Shown piece after piece: positions 1-12,432 of a stretch of 64,000 nt of DNA. Numbering within the stretch: the stretch's first letter is position 1; the number at the start of each line of letters is the position of its first letter. Made by a program: the position numbers and the translations under genes. Below the pieces are notes generated by a model that did no database searches, had not been told where the DNA came from, and worked only from the letters and a program-made list of their open reading frames with translations. The stretch covers positions 1,116,001 to 1,180,000 of the forward strand of contig JAYXKI010000015.1 of assembly GCA_037892935.1 (NCBI GenBank). The letters run 5' to 3'. The DNA comes from Phlebopus portentosus. Its lineage: Eukaryota > Basidiomycota > Agaricomycetes > Boletales > Boletinellaceae.

Positions 1-3000
1 GTAGATACTCTGAACCGCGCAAAAATCGAGATCGAGACAGCCGAAAAGAGCACGGAACGCATCCGAACATTGGCAAGTAGGACGGACTCCACCATGGAGG
101 TTATCGGGACTGTAATCGAGGCGGCGGAAGTGATAATTGAAATGATCGATAATGTTGCGAAAGTCGGTCAGTTTCTCACGAGTTTGGATAGACGCTGATA
201 CATCTTCAAGATCCATCCTCTATTCAACTTGTCATGGCAAGCAACGTCAGCTCTATTCAAGGTATGTCGAACGTAGTGTATTCCATCTACGTCGAATCAT
301 TTGACGACACCGTGCAGCTTGTATCTCAGCAGCTCCATACCGACTCGGAACTGATCGATCTTGTGGATAAGATGAAAACAGCGTTCAGTTTCTCGAGAGA
401 AACCAGGAACCTGGACGACAAGACGAAGATGCTGAAGCCCATACTGCGGGATTTATTGAATGAGACTGCTGAATGCTCTCGCTTTGTGCAAGAATACTCC
501 AGGCATGGTTTCCCAGGTAGGCCTGTCCCTTGACTGTCTTTGTGCAGAGGATAATCTTTCATCATAGGGCGAATGAGTAGAATAAGTAGCAGTCGAAAGA
601 TCAGTGACTATTCAGCACGCTTCGTTGAACTGAGAAAAGAGTTGGACTCGGTTATTGGCTTGAATACGGCCAGAGAGGTCCTTGACATCAGTGCGTCTCA
701 ATTACAGCATGCGCTTCATTCCCTTGATGTTGTTTCCCAATCCAGGAGTACACCAACAGTTGGAAGCGTTACTGGAGCCGACCAAGTCAGATGCTACCAA
801 TGTGTCAAGGCGACCTCGATGTCTTGATGGAACGCGCCAGGGATACTTGGATCCGATCATGGAATTCCTCTTCGTTGAGACGTCTCCGAATGTCCTTTGG
901 CTCACCGGAGCTGCTGGATGCGGGAAAAGTACCATAGCGGTGACTGCTTCAGACAAGTGCGGAGCGAGAAGGTGTCCACCTGCCTATATGTTTTTTGAAC
1001 GGGAGAAAAGCGATCCGAGCTCCGTTATTCGCACTATCGCGTACAAGCTAGCGTTACTCCATCCCTCCGTTTCGGGGAACATCCTTGGGGCCCTCGAGGC
1101 AAACAAGACGATATGCGGTACCACAATCAAGAATCAGTTTGAGAAGCTGCTTCTAGAACCTCTTCATACTATCTCGGATTCTTTGGAAGGACCGATTATT
1201 GTTATTCTGGATGCGTTAGACGAATGCGGCAGTGTGGAACAACGTCGAGAATTACTGCAATTACTGAAGACGGGTTTCATGGAGCTCCCGTCGAAAGTCC
1301 GCACTCTAGTGACTAGTCGTCCCGAAGGGGACATCATGCAAGGTCTATTACGGATTGACGGTATTCAGCATATTGAACTTAATCATGATACCGAGGAAAG
1401 TAGACTGGATGTCAATCGGTACATCCAACAGGCGATGAGGGATGCACTCGGTGAAGACACGCCGAAGGTGCAAGACTTGGGGAAGAGACTCCAAGTTCTC
1501 TGCGATGCTGCAGGTGGACTCTTTATTTGGGCATCGACTGCAGTTAAAATGGTGCAAGGTACTATTAACCCCGGACGGAGCCTGCTAAAACTTGTGGACG
1601 ATGTTCAGTCAGTCATTGGTCTTGACGGTCTTTATGCGACTGCGCTCGAAGGGTCGGAAATCTGGCAATCAGACTCGAAAGACGAAGGCACGGCCATTCT
1701 GGGACTTATATTAGTCCAAAAGGAAGCTGTGACCGGATCCGTTATCGCGGCCTTCCTAGGACTCGAGGAAGACACTGTGGATCGTATCTTGAGGCGCCTT
1801 CGATCCGTCGTTTCACATGAGACTGGGAAGCCGGTTCGTCTGCACCACGCGTCTTTTGCCGACTATCTATTGTCACTCGAAAGGTCTGGGGGCAAACCAT
1901 GGCACATCGACCAGATTACGCAGAAGCAAGCCGTGACTGATCGGTGCTTCGATGTCTTGGCGGAGAACTTGCGTTTCAACATAGGTAACCTTGAATCGTC
2001 GTTCGTCTGCAACGAGGATGTTCCGGACCTGAAGACGCGTATCGCGAATAATATTCAGCCACACCTGGGATATGCATGTCGGTACTGGGCGGCCCATTTG
2101 TGCGAACTGTCAAAATCTGATGTTTCATCCGAATTGACGAAACGTATGAAAACATTTGGAATGCGGCACCTGTTGTATTGGTTTGAGGTCCTTAGTCTAA
2201 CCGGACAATTCAATCGCGTCGTCGTCCGAGCTTTGTACGATGCAAGTCTGTGGTCTGCGGTCAGTATTCCTATCAATACGCATAATCTATTTTTCTGATC
2301 TTGTTTCAAGTCAAAGGATGAAGAGTTGTCCTCTCTGTTTTGGGCAGCGTATAGACTAGCTAGCGTCTTTGCCTACCCGATCTCGCAGAGCGTTCCTCAT
2401 ATATATTTATCTGCCATCTCTCTATGGAAAGACGAATCGGCGATTGCGGACCATTACTCAAAAACGCATCCGGTTGCCACAGTACATCGATTAGGAAAGA
2501 GCGCTGGAGCACGTTGCATGAAAATCTTGAAGGGACACGCATCCATAGTCAACTCGGTGACTATCTCCCCCGATGGTGGACGCATCGCTTCTTGTTCTGG
2601 TGATAAAACCATTCGCATCTGGAATGCCTTTAGCGGCGACCTCGTGTGGCAGTTTGAGGAAGACACCGAGGTCCACTCCGTCGCGTTCTCACCGGACAGT
2701 AATCGCGTCGTCTCAGGCTCTCGAGATGGAATGATCCGTGTTTGGGATGTCGGTATCGGCCAAATCATTTCTGGTCCCTCAAAGGCCAGCAAATCCTCGG
2801 TCACGTCTGTTGCGTTTTCCCCGGATGGGGAACATGTCATCTCAGTTTCTGCCGGCAAGGTCTGCGTTTTGGATTTCGACGATGACGAGCTAATCCCTGT
2901 TCGATTTGAGGACGACATCGGTGCCCTCAAGGTCTCCCCGGATGGAAAATATGTCTTGGGTTCTAAAAATCGGAAGATTGCCATTTGGGATACCGGCACC

Positions 3001-4626
3001 GGGAAGCGAGTCTCGGCTCCGATTGATCAAGCCAAGGACAGTTGGCTTGATATGCTTTCGTCGTCGTATGCTGTCTCACCGGATGGGAAGCGTGTCGTGA
3101 CGGGCTCTAAAGATGGGACGGTCCATATTTGGAATGACAGAGGCGAGCTCGTTACGGGACCGTTAAAAGCACATTCTTCGCACGTTTTGTCAGTCTCGTT
3201 CTGTTCGAACAGCAAACGCGTCGTCTCGGGAGTTGAAGACGGTACGATTGCCGTCTGGGATGCTGACAGTGGAGGACTTCTCTTTGGTCCATTCAAGGAA
3301 CACACGAACTGGGTTACATCGGTCATTTTCGCTCCAGACGGTAAACGTGTCATCTCTGCTTCGCAAGATAGGACTATTCGCATTTGGGATGTAGGCAACC
3401 CCGACATCGTACCAGATGTATCCCAGATGCACACAGACAAGGTTACCTCAGTTTCGTTCTCTCCTGACGGTAAGCGCATCGTCTCAGGCTCTTGGGATAA
3501 GGCTATCCATATCTGGGACGTCGAGAGCGGCAAGCATCTCTCGGGTCCATTTATGGGGCATACACACTATGTGTCTTCGGTGACATTCTTGCCGGATGGC
3601 AGACGTATCGTCTCAGGTTCTTTCGATTGTACCATTCGCATTTGGGATGTCGACAGCGGCAAGCTTGCCTTGGATCCGCTGGTAGGACACTCAGGCTGGG
3701 TGTTGTCAATCGCAGTTTCTACTGACGGAAAACGCATCGTCTCGGGCTCCGAGGATAATACCCTTCATATCTGGGATGCCGACGGCGGCGAGCTTATTTT
3801 GGTTCTGCTCCGAGCACACACCGATCGCATCACTTCCGTCGCATTCTCATGCGATGGCAGGCACATCGTGTCTAGTTCTTGGGATAAAATGATATGTATT
3901 TGGGATGCCGACAGCGGCGAGCCCGTCTTGAACCCGCTCGAGGGACACACAGGCAGCATCAATTCGGTGGCGTTCTCGCCAGCAGGGAAGCACATCGCGT
4001 CGGGTTCTGGGGACAATACGGTTCGTATCTGGGCTGTCGACAATGGCGAAATCGTTTCAGGTCCATTCGAGGCACACACATCGGGCGTCTTTTCAGTCGC
4101 GTTTTCTCCAGATAGCGAGTTCATCGCATCTGGTTCTTGGGACGAGACAATTTGCATATGGAATATCGATAGTGGCAAGCTTGTCTTGAGACCGCTCAAG
4201 GGACACACAGACGGCGTCTCGTCAGTGATGTTCTCGCCAGACGGCGATCGCGTCGTATCGGGCTCTTGGGACAAGACAATACGCGTATGGAGTGTAAGTA
4301 GTGACGGTGCCGCTTTGCAAGGTGCTAGAGAACACTCAGAGTGTGCGTCGTCGGGTTCATCCACGTCCCAGAACACAGACACGGATGTAGTCCGTTACAA
4401 TCAATGCACTTCCACGGATCACGAAACCTCAAATTGGACTTTGTCCGATACCGGTTGGATAAAAGGGAAACAGGGTGAACTGTTGATTTGGATACCTGAT
4501 GATATGCGCACGACCCTGTGGACACCTGGAACCATTGCGGTCCTCAGTTGTCAGTTCTCGACGAAACTGGATTTATTGAATTCCCCTGTGGGCAAGAAGT
4601 GGTCGGAAGGTCACCCTCGCAAGTGA
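1..4626 (+). CDS. NACHT-WD40 STAND (NLR-like) receptor, copy 1, 5'-partial
   Basis: Inferred exons: 1..166, 211..516, 568..690, 746..2259, 2311..4626. The 5' end, including the C2 domain seen in copies 2 and 3, is outside the window. The frame opens at base 1 and gives 1,474 residues. The order is a helical linker, a NACHT ATPase with Walker A GAAGCGKST and Walker B VILDALDECG, a winged-helix-like segment, then 14 WD40 repeats (roughly 2520-4290, enough for two seven-bladed propellers) and a tail with the GELLIWIPDDMR motif. STAND proteins of this form are nucleotide-driven switches. In fungi they are linked to non-self recognition and programmed cell death, but no function is shown for this gene. 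Intron positions and phases match copies 2 and 3. The WD blades are more divergent than those of the other copies and no inactivating change was seen. Confidence 0.88.
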
Positions 4627-6156
4627 CATTCGATGCGATCACATTTTGGTCCTGATTTGTTCATGATGTAGTTACTCGTTACTCTTTACTTATTGTCGAT
4701 TTTATTCAAAATTCCTCCTTGTATACAGTAGGCCATCGGGTTTGCTGTGTACTTCACAGTCAGTGTACGATGTTCTCAGACGACGCGACTGGTGTCCGGA
4801 TTTCTAATTCATAAACCCTATCTCTTCGATCTACTCGTTGTCTTTCAGCTTTCGTTGCAATGTAGCAAGCTTGTAACCATGTCGTGTGTATCGAGTCATA
4901 TATAGATAGACACGGTACATCTAATAACGTGAGATACATGCATAGGTAATCACTTGTTTATCATAGCAGAAATTTCAAGACTCCGCCTGTGCAAAGTATA
5001 CATAATGGCGAATCAAGGCAGTGCGATGTTTCGGGGTCGGGTAAGAAATCCACCCTGCAGCAGACCTGCAGCATAGTCTGGTACACGATGAAGGAAGAAT
5101 CGACGGAGTGAAGTGAGGCTGCACGGAACTATCCGGTATCGTGACCCAGACAAACTCTGACTTGTTGTTTTTACCACGTATACCACAACTGGCAACAAGT
5201 TCTGTTCTTCAATAAGACCGTGAGCAACACGAGGAAGAATTGGAAGGGGAAATTTGCTGCTAGCGACGCCAAGGAGAGGAAGACAAGTGAGAATTGTTGC
5301 TATGCATGGACCACAGAGGAAAGCAGATTTGCGGAAGATGCTCGTATTTCAGGATCTACAATCCATCCTACACTGAACAGTAGGGCTGGCGCTGATAAGG
5401 GGTGCGCTAATGAGCCTGGTCGATATTCTAGCTGTGGACCTTCGGGGGACTCAACAACCAGGTACATATGCCACTCGTACCTATGTATCAGAACAAAATA
5501 GGCTCATAATAACACTTGTCTGCTCAGATGTTTCGACCAGCGATGGTCATGCTCAAACTTAAGCACAGACAATAATAGGAGCGTATTGAGGCTGACTATT
5601 TCGAAATTTCATATCATTCGTTATCCTGCCTCAAACGCTCAGTCCGGGAATGCAAGTGCACCTTCGTCGGACAGAACGCGCAGGTGCCGGAAAAGGCTTC
5701 GTCTAAGCAAACTGAAACTGAGGGGCCTTCCTGATTCCGGCCCATCCAACATTTTGTTCCTGCCTTAGAAATCGCACACGAACGATCGCGCTCTTCCCGT
5801 CCCTTGCGATCAGTCTCTTCGTGAACGGCATGATCCTTGCACGGGACATGGCGGTGCGATACCTCGAGTGCTCAGCATCCTGTTCTGAGTCAAAGGCTCC
5901 ATGTACGCACTGCTGGTGGATATTAAGATGGGAGGTCACGTCAAGCATTAGAAGACAATACTAGAAGGCAAAATAGAAATCAAATGGTTAATTGGTGTGT
6001 CAAGTATCTTCACTCCCTCATATGGACTCGCTTGATGCAACGTTCTTGCTCATTCGAAGAGGGCGTAGGGACGTTGATCGTCCATTCTGGTTGCTCGAGG
6101 CAATCGCCTCTAGGGGAATGCATATGCCGAGGACTGCAACGTTGTCCAGATCATAA
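4627..6156. other. intergenic region between NLR copies 1 and 2
   Basis: No convincing gene is seen. The first ~320 bases (to about 4950) resemble the sequence after NLR copies 2 and 3, including a diverged form of the block around 12160-12235 and 18715-18790, so the 3' flank was duplicated with the gene. From about 4950 to 6156 the sequence matches nothing else in the window. It contains one Cys/His-rich open stretch on the minus strand, listed separately. Confidence 0.5.
5614..5880 (-). other. Cys/His-rich open stretch, possible gene relic
   Basis: A minus-strand frame stays open for close to 90 codons and contains Cys and His pairs spaced like a zinc-binding motif (the stretch GTCAFCPTKVHLHSRT, with other Cys/His residues upstream). 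There is no clear start codon and no splice model. It may be a remnant of a zinc-finger gene left between the NLR copies, or a chance frame. No family is assigned. Confidence 0.2.
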
Positions 6157-6389
6157 CTGGTTCTGTGGGCTCTGATTCATATCACGAAAGAAAGGCAGTG
6201 CTATACCGTACGGGTAAGCGGACAGTTGAGTACGTGTGAACTGGCGAGCTATTGTGGGAGATGAACGAGTGCTCCGCTCGACTCGGGAATTCGAGAAGTG
6301 CAAAGAAGCAGGTAGAAAGTATTTTAACATCGCCTTTCGTCAATACCAATTCTGACTGCTTACTGCCTTCCACCATTAAAGCTCAAGAA

Positions 6390-6640
6390 CTCATCACCTC
6401 TTATTATTGGCATTAACATGTCGCACTGCAGAACCGATGGTAATCGACTAAACTGCGCTATCTAGCCGCCTGCTCCTCACGGACCTCGGTTCATCAATCA
6501 AAGAAGTACGATGGCATGGAAGGGTACTGATAATAGTATTGGCCTCGAGGATAACTCGTGGATCAAGTACCTAGTTGAATATGGTATAAGAGATGGGGAG
6601 GATTCGTGAGGAGTAGAGCCCCACCTTGCTCTTCTCCAGC
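6390..6640 (+). promoter_or_regulatory. conserved upstream region of NLR copy 2
   Basis: About 250 bases before the ATG at 6641 are nearly identical to those before NLR copy 3 (12980-13201). A TATA-like TATAAG at 6585-6590 sits about 50 bases before the start codon in both copies. Near identity of non-coding DNA here contrasts with the decayed sequence at the other end of the duplicated unit. Promoter role is inferred. Confidence 0.4.
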
Positions 6641-9600
6641 ATGGAGCAAAAGCACTTTGCACTGCAAGGTCCGAGCGTCCCTTTATTGATGCATCTTACC
6701 TTGATTGACATTCTTGCAGTCATCCGTGTCCACAGAGCCTCAAGTCATACAAAGGATGCCGCATTTTATGTGGAAGTTAAGCTTGCCAACTCTTACCGCA
6801 AAACGGGAATCCTCAATGGGAATGGAGAACCCATCTGGAACGCCATAGTAACGTTGTGAGTGCTATTTGCAGCTCATCCTTTCGGTTTCTCAGCGTGGAG
6901 TAGCTCGCAGTCCGAAGCGTCTACCGTTTTCAAGATCCGTCTCAAGGAAGCCCGAAAGCTCGGTCGAGATAATCTCATCGGTTTGGCCGAGGTAAATGTC
7001 GACGAGCTGTTGGTCGATTGTAGTGAGGATAATGGTGAGTTCAGAAGCGATTCTGAAGTTTATTATTGATGTTCTCGACTAGCCCGAGTTGTACTTTCTG
7101 CACCGACAGGTTTCCTGCCAAATCGCAAACGGCAGTCATCGACAGGAAGTATTTACCTTCATCTGAAGAATGTGGATACTCTGAACCGCGCAAAAATCGA
7201 GATCGAGACAGCCGAGAAGAGCACGGAACGCATCCGAACATTGACAAATGGGACAGACTCCACTATGGAGGTTATCGGGACTGTTATCGAAGCGGCGGAA
7301 GTGATAATCGACATGGTTGATGATATCGCAAAAGTCAGTCAGTTTCTCACGAGTTTAGATAGACGCTGATGCATCCTCAAGATCCATCCTCTATTTCACC
7401 TGTCATGGCAAGCGACGTCAGTTCTATTCAAGGTATGTCGAAGGTAGCGCATTCCATCTACGTCGGATCATTTGACGGTATTGTGCAGCTTGTATCTCAT
7501 CAACTCCGTACCGACTCGGAGCTGATCGATCTTGTGGATAAGATGAAAACAGCGTTCAGTTTCTCGAGAGAAGCGAGGAACTTAGACGACAAGACGAAAC
7601 TGCTAAAGCCTATACTGCGGGATTTATTGAATGAGACTGCTGAATGCTCTCGCTTTGTGCAAGAATACTCCAGGCATGGTTTCCCAGGCAGGTCTTTTCC
7701 TTGACTGTCTTTGTGCAGAGGATAATCTTTCATCATAGGTCGAATGAGTAGATTGAGTAGCGGTCGAAAGATCAGTGACTATTCAGCACGCTTCGTCAAT
7801 CTCAGAAACGAGCTGGACTCAGTCATTGGCTTGAATACGGCCAGAGAAGTTCTTGACATCAGTACGTCCCGATCATACTATGTACTTCATTCGTTGATCT
7901 TTCGTGATCCAGGAATCCAGCAACAGTTGGAAGCGTTACTGGAGCCATCCAAGTCAGATCCTAACAGTGTATCGAAGCGACCTCGATGTCTTGATGGAAC
8001 GCGCCAGGAATATTTGGATCCAATCATGGAATTCCTCTTCGCTGAGACGTCTCCGAATGTCCTTTGGCTCACCGGATCTGCTGGATGCGGGAAAAGTACC
8101 ATAGCGGTGACCGCGTCGGACAAATGTGGAGCGAAGTGTCCACCCGCCTATATGTTTTTTGAAAGGGAAAAGAGCGATCCGAGCTCCGTTATTCGCACTA
8201 TCGCGTACGAGCTAGCGTTGCTCCATCCCTCCATTTCGGGGAACATCCTTGGGGCCCTCGAGGCAAACAAGACGATATGCGGTACCGCGATCAAGAATCA
8301 GTTTGAGAGGCTGCTTGTAGAACCTCTTCGTGCTATCTCAGATTCTCTGGAGGGACCAATCGTCGTTATTCTGGATGCGTTAGACGAATGCGGTAGTGTG
8401 GAACAACGTCGAGAATTACTGCAATTGCTGAAGACGGGTTTCATGGAGCTTCCTTCAAAGGTTCGCATTCTAGTGACTAGTCGTCCCGAAGGGGACATCA
8501 TGAAAGATCTAGTGCGCAATGACGGTATTCAGCACATCGAACTTGTTCACGATACCAAGGAAAGTAGACAGGATGTCAATAGTTACATCGAACAGGCGGT
8601 GAAGGATGCACTCGGCAAAGACGCGTCAAGGGTGCAAGACTTGGAGGAAAAACTTCAAATTCTCTGCGATGCTGCAGACGGGCTTTTCATTTGGGCTTCG
8701 ACTGCAGTCAAAATGGTGCTTAGTCCCGTCGACCCACGACGGAACCTGCGAAACCTTGTAGACAATATTCAATCACTCGGCGAACACGGCCTCGACGTTC
8801 TTTATGCGACTGCGCTGAAGGGGTCAGGAATCTGGCAGTCCGACTTGAAAGATGTCGCAACGGCCATTCTGGGACTTATCTTGGTTGGAAGGGAAGCTAT
8901 GACCGGTGCGATTATCGAATCTTTCCTAGGACTCGAGGAAGATACTGCGGATCCTATATTGAGGCAGCTTCAGTCCGTGGTCTGGTATGAGCCCGGGAAT
9001 CCGGTTCGACTACACCACGCGTCTTTCGCCGATTATCTATTGTCGCCCAAGAGGTCTGGAGGCGAACCATGGCACATCGACGAGATCAAGCGGAAGCAAG
9101 CCGTGACTGAGCGCTGTTTCGACGTCATGGCGGAGAGCTTGTCCTTCAACATATGCAAAATCGAATCGTCATTCTTCTGTAACGAGTGTGTTCCGGATCT
9201 GCAGGCACGTATTGCGAAGTACATTCGTCCGCATCTGGGATACGCATGTCGATTCTGGATTGTCCATTTGTGCGAGCTATCAAATACGGCTGTTTCGACA
9301 GAGTTGATGGATCGTGTGAAGACGTTTGGAAAAGATCACCTGCTGTACTGGTTCGAGGTCCTCAGTCTGACCGAACAGTTCAACCGTCTCGCCGCTCGAG
9401 CTCTGTACGATGCAAGTCTGTGGTCAGCGGTGCGTGACTCCATCAATACAAATCGCACCTTTCTGATCTTATTTCAGTCGATAGACGACGAGATCTCCCC
9501 TCTGTTCTGGGAGGCGTATAGACTAGCTAGCATCTTTGCTTACCCGATCTCGCAGAGCGCCCCTCATATATACCTGTCTGCTATATCCCTTTGGAAAGGT

Positions 9601-11802
9601 GAATCGTCAGTTGCGGACCTTTATTCAGAAAGTCATCCAGTTGTCGAAATACATCGATTGGGAATGAGTACACCAGCGCGTTGCATGAAGGTCTTGATCG
9701 GGCACGCATCCAGGGTCAACTCGATAGCGATCTCCCCAGATGGAAGGTTAATCGCATCTGGTTCTGACGATAAAACGATTCGCGTCTGGAACGCATTCAG
9801 CGGCGAGCAGATATCGCATTTTGACGAAGACGCCGGTGTCCATTCTGTCGCGTTCTCACCGGACAGCAAACGCGTCGTTTCAGGCCGTGACGATGGAATG
9901 ATCCGCGTTTGGGATGTCGACCTCGGCAAGCCCGTGTCTGGACCCTTCAAGGCGGGGAATTCCAAGGTCGATTCGGTCGCCTTTTCTGTAGACGGCGAAC
10001 GCGTCATTTCAGTTGCTGATAAGAATGTCTACGTCTTTGATTCCGGCAACGGCGAGCTCGTCTCTGTTCAGTTTGAGGACGATATTGATGCCCTCGCAGT
10101 CTCAGCTAACGGGAAGTTCGTCGTAGGTGTCAAAGATGGAAAGATTGGCGTTTGGGATACCAGAACCAGGAAACGAGTTTCGACTCCGTTTACTAGTACT
10201 GGAGCTTTTGTGTGTTCATTTGCTATCTCGCCAGATGGAAAGTGTGTCGTGACAGGCGATCCTGATGGGACTGTCCAGATTTGGAATGACAGAGGCGAGC
10301 TCGTCACGGGACCGTGGAGTGCTCAAGTCGAGTCAGTCGCAATCTCCCAGGACGGAAAACGCGTCGTCTCCGGTGACAGGAATGGTACGATTGCCATCTG
10401 GGATGCCGACAGCGGACAACTCATCTGGGGTCCATGCAGTGAACACATATCATGGGTTACGTCAGTCATCTTCACTCCAGACGGTAAACGCGTCATCTCC
10501 GGTTCAGGTTCAAACGATTGCACTATTCGCATTTGGGATGTAGGACTCGGAGGCAGCACCGAAATCGCGTCAGGTGCATTCGAGGCGCATACAAATACAG
10601 TTAGCTCAGTCGCGTTCTCTGCTGATGGGAAACGCATCGTATCAGGCTCTTATGATCACACAATCCGTGTCTGGGACGCGGACAGCGGCAGGCATCTCGT
10701 TGGTCCTTTCGAGGGTCATACAAAACATGCTGAATCGGTGGCGTTCTCTCCGGACGGCAAACGCGTCGTCTCAGGTTCTCGGGATAACATTATTCGCATT
10801 TGGGACGCTGACAGTGGCAAGCTCGTCCTGGGCCCACTTAAGGGGCACACAGACAGCGTTGAGTCAATTGCAATTTCTACCGACGGGAAACGCATCGTTT
10901 CCGGCTCCCTTGATAATACTCTTTGCATCTGGGATGCCGACAGCGGCGAGCTTCTCTTAGGTCCGCTCCGGGCACACACAGATAGCGTCACTTCCGTCGC
11001 ATTCTCGTTGGATGGCAAGCGCGCTGTATCTGGTTCTTGGGATGGGACAATATGTATTTGGGATGCCGATAGCGGCGAGCTCGTCTTGGGCCCACTTAAG
11101 GGGCAATCCGTCTGGTCAGTCGTGTTCCATCGAGATGGGAAACATGTCGCATCGAGCTCTGGGGGCGAAACAATTTGTATCTGGGATGTCGACAGCGGTG
11201 AGTTCGTTTCGCGACAGCTCAAAGCATACACACGGCGCGTCTTGTCAGTCACATTCTCGTTGTATGGCAAACTTGTCGTCTATGGTTATCGGAATGGTGC
11301 GGTACGCATATGGGATGTCGATAGTGGCGAGCTTGTATGCGGACCGCTTGAAGGACATAGAGGCTCTGTCCGGTTAGTAATGTTCTCGCCAGATGGGAAT
11401 CGCGTCGTATCGGGTTCCTACGATAACACAATTCGTGTCTGGGACGTCAGCAGCGTCAACGCCGTTCTGCGCGTCGGAAAGCCGGCAGTGGGCGCCAGGT
11501 CGGGTTCGCCCACTCCTCATGACGGAGATAGAGATGTGACCCATGACGACAAAAGCACCAGCCAGGCGGTGTCCACGTATCGCGAAACCTCAAATTGGAC
11601 ATTATCAGGTGACGGTTGGGTGAGAGGGAAACAAGGCGAATTGCTGATTTGGATACCTGAGGATATGCGCACGACTTTGTGGACACATCGAACCATTGCC
11701 ATCCTCAGTTGTCAGTTTTTGACGAAACTGGATTTCCTGAATTCCCCCATGGGCGAGAACTGGTCGGAAGGTTATCCTCGCAAGCGACATTCGGTGCAAT
11801 GA
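6641..11802 (+). CDS. C2-NACHT-WD40 STAND (NLR-like) receptor, copy 2
   Basis: Exons: 6641..6668, 6720..6855, 6901..7034, 7110..7337, 7382..7687, 7739..7861, 7913..9429, 9478..11802. They sum to 1,598 residues in one frame. The first exons form a C2-like beta domain (FYVEVKLANSYRKTG, then FKIRLKEARKLGRDNLIG). A helical linker of ~190 residues follows, resembling the helical segment found before NACHT in mushroom STAND proteins. Walker A is GSAGCGKST near residue 373 and Walker B VVILDALDECG. Fourteen WD40 repeats span roughly residues 900-1505, before a conserved tail (GELLIWIPEDMR). The intron after 7687 needs a GC donor, where copies 1 and 3 have GT. The introns 7862-7912 and 9430-9477 are multiples of three without stops, so retention would keep the frame. 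The splices at 6856-6900 (acceptor GAG) and 7338-7381 are the least certain. Confidence 0.88.
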
Positions 11803-12432
11803 GTTTTTTGGCCTGTTTTGTGCATGCCGCGGTTATTTCCGTATTTATAGTTAACTTTATTCAGTGCCTACGTATGTTTCAAGTTCCGTCTTGTATAGTT
11901 CCCCCTACCGATCATCTTTATGGTAGAGTAATGCTTGGATCTCGATCTATGGATTCTTCGCGAATTTGAACATGGATATACTTCTTCACGTTGTATTCAG
12001 TGCCTCGGTCGTGGGCAATTGGGCTTACTTTGTAGTTTACGGTGTACGATGTTCTGATTCATATTCGTCTGGAGTATGGAATGTCCCATAACTGTATCTC
12101 CGCTTTGCGCGTAACTTGACTATTTTCCTCCGTTCTTAGAATGCAGAAACCTTGTAATCATGTAGTGTGTATATTGAAGCATATTAGAGATAACACACTA
12201 CGTCTGAATACGTGTTGAGATACACGGATATACCAAAGGAAGATGAGAGGCCGCGCGTGAGTGTAAGGTGCACACAAATGTGGTTTTGTGGTACGAGACG
12301 AAGGAAGATATCGACAAGAAGAGAAAGTGAGAGAAAAAGAAATATTAACGTGTACGACAACCGAAGCAGAGTATCGTCGAAAGAATCCATTTTCTCGTCC
12401 ATCGAAGTAATTAACAGAATTTCGTTTCTTCA
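11803..12432. other. 3' flank of NLR copy 2
   Basis: No gene is seen. The sequence is a diverged copy of 18354-19086 after NLR copy 3, sharing recognisable blocks such as the cctacgtatgtttcaa string and the segment around 12160-12310. It should hold the 3' UTR and polyadenylation region of copy 2. Confidence 0.5.

Noticed and set aside
2454..4382. Minus-strand frames of 181-205 codons over the WD40 regions (also at 9633-11270 and 16199-17788)
   Set aside because: They recur in the same place in every NLR copy because the WD repeats are repetitive. They are antisense shadows without independent support.
7688..7738. Premature stop in NLR copy 2 after the linker segment (apparent pseudogene)
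   Set aside because: The apparent stop lies inside an intron. A GC donor restores the frame and everything downstream is intact, so the copy is treated as functional pending transcript data.
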